Of a DNA stretch of 64,000 bases, positions 61,532 to 64,000 are shown one piece after another. The DNA lies in assembly GCF_965215655.1 (NCBI RefSeq), contig NZ_OZ244111.1:2666001-2730000 (forward strand), in the 5' to 3' direction. Below the pieces are notes generated by a model that saw nothing but the letters and a program-made list of their open reading frames with translations, ran no database searches and was not told where the DNA came from. Each line of letters starts with the position of its first letter. Position 1 is the stretch's first letter. This DNA is from Nioella sp965215655 (lineage in GTDB: Bacteria > Pseudomonadota > Alphaproteobacteria > Rhodobacterales > Rhodobacteraceae). The position numbers and the translations under genes are program-made.

Positions 61532-62506
61532 ATGACAGTTTCCGCGACTCGCAAAAGAATCCCCGGAGAGCCGCCCTTTCGCATCGGCCTGCTGGTGCTG
61601 CCCGATTCCAACCTTCTGTCGATGGCATCGGCCCTTGACCCGTTCCGCGCTGCGAACCGGCGGGCCGGGCGCAAGCTCTATGACTGGCAGGTGGTCTCGC
61701 CCGAAGGTGGTCTGGTGCGGCTGACATCGGGGCTGGAGGTGATGACCGAACCGTTGCCGCTCCACGCCGATATGGACCTGATGGTGATGGTGGCAGGCTT
61801 TCGGCTCGATGCCCACGCCACCCCGGCGCTGCGGTCCTGGCTGCGGCAATTGCGGGCGCGCGGCATCCCCTATTGCGGTGTCGATGGCGGGCCTTGGGTG
61901 CTGGCGCGGGCGGGCCTGCTGAACGGCCACCGCGCCACCACCCATTGGGAAGACCTGGAGGCCTTCGGCAATGCCTTCCCCGAGGTCGATCCCCTGCCCG
62001 ACCGCTACGTGATCGACGGCCCGGCCCTGACCACCGGCGGCGCGGCCCCTTGCCTCGACCTGATGCTGCACCTGATCCGGTCCCACCATGGGGCGGAGCT
62101 GGCAGGTCTGGTTGCCAATGCGCTGCTCTATGACCCCGAAGACCGCCCCAGCCCGCAACGGCTGGTCCCTCAGGCGCGCCTTGCAGCGCTGACCCCGCAG
62201 GTGGCCCGCGCCGTGGCCATCATGGAGGAGCGGCTGGAAGACCCCCCCGCCATCGCCAAGATCGCGGAAGAGGTGGGCCTCTCGCCCCGTCGGCTGGAGA
62301 TGCTCTTTCGCAAGCATCTGGAAACCGGCCCCGGAGCCTTCTTCCTGCGCTTGCGCCTCAACGAGGCGCGCAGGCTGGCGCTGGATACCGGGCTGAGCGT
62401 GCAGGAGATCGCCGTCAGAACCGGTTTCTCCGGCCCCTCCACCCTCGCCCGCGCCTTTCGCAAGGCGTTCGGTCAGTCGGTGTCAGACCTGCGCGCCGAC
62501 CGCTGA
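61532..62506 (+). CDS. GlxA/AraC-family regulator, CdhR type
   Basis: A 324-residue regulator with an N-terminal DJ-1/PfpI-like domain (about 15-195; YCGVDGGPWVLARAG occupies the elbow region) and a C-terminal AraC helix-turn-helix pair (about 225-320). Divergent from the carnitine operon, it is most likely its carnitine-responsive activator, like CdhR of pseudomonads. ATG 61532 is the only start that gives the normal N-terminus; the open frame upstream is antisense to the BKACE gene. It is convergent with the aldo/keto reductase gene (3-base gap). Confidence 0.9.
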   Translation: MTVSATRKRIPGEPPFRIGLLVLPDSNLLSMASALDPFRAANRRAGRKLYDWQVVSPEGGLVRLTSGLEVMTEPLPLHADMDLMVMVAGFRLDAHATPALRSWLRQLRARGIPYCGVDGGPWVLARAGLLNGHRATTHWEDLEAFGNAFPEVDPLPDRYVIDGPALTTGGAAPCLDLMLHLIRSHHGAELAGLVANALLYDPEDRPSPQRLVPQARLAALTPQVARAVAIMEERLEDPPAIAKIAEEVGLSPRRLEMLFRKHLETGPGAFFLRLRLNEARRLALDTGLSVQEIAVRTGFSGPSTLARAFRKAFGQSVSDLRADR

Positions 62507-62509
62507 GGG

Positions 62510-63553
62510 TCAGTAGGGCATCGGATGCGCTTTATGCGCGGCCGTGACCTCGTCCAGCACCTCGTCGGACAGGTCTAGATCCGCCGCGCCCAGAATATGC
62601 TCCAACTGCGCGCTCGTGGTGGCCCCGAAGATGGCCGAGATCGCGAAGGGCCGGGTCTGCTGCCAGGCCAGAGCCATATGCACCGGGTCCAGCCCGTGAC
62701 GATCCGCAATCTCCAGATAGGCCGCCGCCGCATCGAAGACCCGCGCCGACTTGCGCCCGCCCATCTCCGGCACCAGCGACATGCGCGAGCCTGCGGGCAC
62801 CGCGCCGTTCTGGTACTTGCCGGTCAGAAATCCGGCGGCCAGCGGCGAGAAGGACAGCAGCGTCACGTCTTCGTTGACCGACATCTCGGCCATATCCGTG
62901 TCATACATCCGGGCCAGCAGCGAATACTCATTCTGCACCGTCTGGACCCGGGGCAGGCCCTTGTCCTCAGACACCCTCAACCACTGCGCGGTGCCCCAGG
63001 CGGATTCGTTGGACAGGCCAATATGGCGCATCTTGCCTTCCGCGATCAGCTTGTCGGCCTCCGCCAGCACATCCTCCATGTGGGTCAGCGTCTCGGCCTT
63101 GTTCTGGCCGCGCGGGTCATAGGTCCAGTTCTTGCGGAACTGGAACGATCCGCGATTGGGCCAATGGAGCTGGTAGAGATCCACATAGTCGGTCTTCAGC
63201 CGCTTCAGCGAGCCTTCCAGCGACTCGCGCAGGGCCGCCCCGGTGATCAGCGCGCCCTCACGGGCGACCCCGCCTTCGCCACTGATCTTGGTGGCGAGCA
63301 GGTAGTCCCCCCGACGCCCCGGGTTGGCTGCGTTCCAGTCGCCCAGGATGGCCTCGGACCCACCGATGGTCTCCTTGCGGACCGGGTTGACCGGATACAT
63401 CTCGGCCGTGTCGACAATGTCGATCCCCGCCGCCAGCGCCATGTCCATCTGCCGATGCGCATCATCCGCCGGGGTCTGGGTGCCCCATGTCATTGTGCCA
63501 AGGCACAGTTCCGAGACCGTCTGGCCAGTCGACCCGAAGGGAACCTGTCGCAT
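62510..63553 (-). CDS. tas: Tas-like aldo/keto reductase
   Basis: A 347-residue NADPH-dependent aldo/keto reductase of the Tas subgroup: LCLGTMTWGTQ near residue 16, DTAEMYPVNP near 47-56 with the catalytic Asp and Tyr, a Lys in LLATKISGE, and the His in LYQLHWPNRG. Cytosolic. Length matches E. coli Tas (346). It is monocistronic and unrelated in obvious function to its neighbours. It is divergent from imuA. Confidence 0.93.
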   Translation of the reverse strand: MRQVPFGSTGQTVSELCLGTMTWGTQTPADDAHRQMDMALAAGIDIVDTAEMYPVNPVRKETIGGSEAILGDWNAANPGRRGDYLLATKISGEGGVAREGALITGAALRESLEGSLKRLKTDYVDLYQLHWPNRGSFQFRKNWTYDPRGQNKAETLTHMEDVLAEADKLIAEGKMRHIGLSNESAWGTAQWLRVSEDKGLPRVQTVQNEYSLLARMYDTDMAEMSVNEDVTLLSFSPLAAGFLTGKYQNGAVPAGSRMSLVPEMGGRKSARVFDAAAAYLEIADRHGLDPVHMALAWQQTRPFAISAIFGATTSAQLEHILGAADLDLSDEVLDEVTAAHKAHPMPY

Positions 63554-63629
63554 GTTTTCCTGTCCTGTCCGTCATGTTGATACGTCGCAACCTAGGCGCT
63601 GAGGCCCCGGGCGCAAGGCAGGGATTGAA

Positions 63630-63644
63630 GAACATTTAGCGAAC
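63630..63644 (+). promoter_or_regulatory. LexA (SOS) box
   Basis: GAAC-N7-GAAC, an exact match to the alphaproteobacterial LexA site, 15 bases upstream of the imuA start. Its presence independently supports the imuA call. Confidence 0.88.
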
Positions 63645-63659
63645 ACCTAGATTGGCCTC

Positions 63660-64000
63660 ATGTCCCAGGCCCTGCTGTCCCGTTCCTCTGCCCCCCGATC
63701 CGGCCCGCGCCCGCTGCGGTTTCTGGGCCGGTTCGACCTGCCCCGCGCCCGCGCACATGAGTTTTGCGGGCCCGCCCGGCGGCGGCTGGCCCTGCTGGCC
63801 GCGCAGGGCTGCGAGGGGCCGGTCCTGTGGCTGCGCCCCGGCTGGCATCCCGACCGGCTGCACATGGACGGGGTACGCCCGCTGATCGACCCCGCGCGAC
63901 TGCTGATGGTCGATACAAGCCGCCCCGAGGATCTGCTCTGGGCGCTGGAAGAGGCGCTGCGCCCCGGCATCGTGCCGCTTGTTGTGGGTGACCTGCCAGA
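63660..64000 (+). CDS. imuA: ImuA-like SOS protein, 3' end outside window
   Basis: The frame is open from ATG 63660 to the window edge (113 complete codons). The pattern GPVLWLRPGW, then DPARLLMVDTSRPEDLLWALEEALRPG matches ImuA, a RecA-like protein of the imuA-imuB-dnaE2 mutasome for damage-induced mutagenesis. A perfect SOS box lies just upstream. No strong ribosome site is seen, and a start a few codons away cannot be excluded. imuB and dnaE2 would be expected beyond the window. Confidence 0.85.
   Translation, partial: MSQALLSRSSAPRSGPRPLRFLGRFDLPRARAHEFCGPARRRLALLAAQGCEGPVLWLRPGWHPDRLHMDGVRPLIDPARLLMVDTSRPEDLLWALEEALRPGIVPLVVGDLP

Overview
The window looks like a chromosomal segment of a marine-type alphaproteobacterium, most likely Rhodobacterales (Roseobacter group). 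The reasons are high GC, many ATGA/GTGA-coupled operons, a TRAP transporter, several ABC uptake systems for charged or quaternary-ammonium solutes, a DUF3726 gene, and an alphaproteobacterial SOS box (GAAC-N7-GAAC) in front of an imuA-like gene. I see no rRNA, tRNA, prophage, insertion sequence or CRISPR array. The first and last genes run off the window.

Layout. 1-6.4 kb: a + strand operon with an aldehyde dehydrogenase (5' cut), an M19 dipeptidase-like protein lacking several family metal ligands, a BCCT carrier, an uncharacterised 564-residue protein and a DUF3726 protein. 6.5-14.9 kb: a LysR regulator, then a DUF1445 (D-glutamate-cyclase-like) gene, a three-part TRAP transporter and a fused HyuA-HyuB 5-oxoprolinase, which reads as a pyroglutamate/D-glutamate uptake and hydrolysis unit. 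14.9-19.6 kb: a secreted coiled-coil protein, ppsA, a small orphan and a lower-GC GFA-family gene. 19.7-24.8 kb: proX-proV-proW(double length)-GlxA-type regulator. 24.9-30.1 kb: a dipeptide-type ABC operon, divergent from choline sulfatase betC (30.6-32.2 kb). 32.3-36.3 kb: an aminoglycoside-phosphotransferase-like gene with an acyl-CoA dehydrogenase, divergent from two SDR genes. 36.4-41.6 kb: a spermidine/putrescine-type ABC operon with an embedded DUF1330 gene and a permease carrying a duplicated extracytoplasmic insert. 41.9-57.6 kb: a complete phenylacetyl-CoA pathway (paaX, paaZ, fadJ-type gene, paaG, paaI, paaK, tetR, and paaJ-paaA-B-C-D-E plus one extra PaaA/C paralogue). 58-62.5 kb: a carnitine-to-glycine-betaine module (fused carnitine dehydrogenase/thioesterase, SDR, small lipoprotein, BKACE, divergent GlxA-type regulator). 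62.5-64 kb: a Tas-like aldo/keto reductase and imuA.

The genes form two nutritional themes. One is scavenging of quaternary ammonium and related nitrogen-rich solutes: BCCT, ProXVW, choline-O-sulfate cleavage, carnitine conversion to betaine, oxoproline, and possibly polyamine-like substrates. The other is aromatic degradation through phenylacetyl-CoA. Regulators sit beside their targets.

The most unusual signals are: a roughly 180-bp structured repeat present twice (36.25 and 57.73 kb), the second copy followed by a + strand terminator between minus-strand genes; a 22-bp element shared by the two divergent paa promoters; a direct duplication inside the PotB-like permease; the altered metal site of the M19-like protein; an exact 35-residue coiled-coil period in a secreted protein; and strong hairpins placed after the binding-protein genes of two ABC operons. 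No computation or database search was run; family assignments come from recognising motifs and context.
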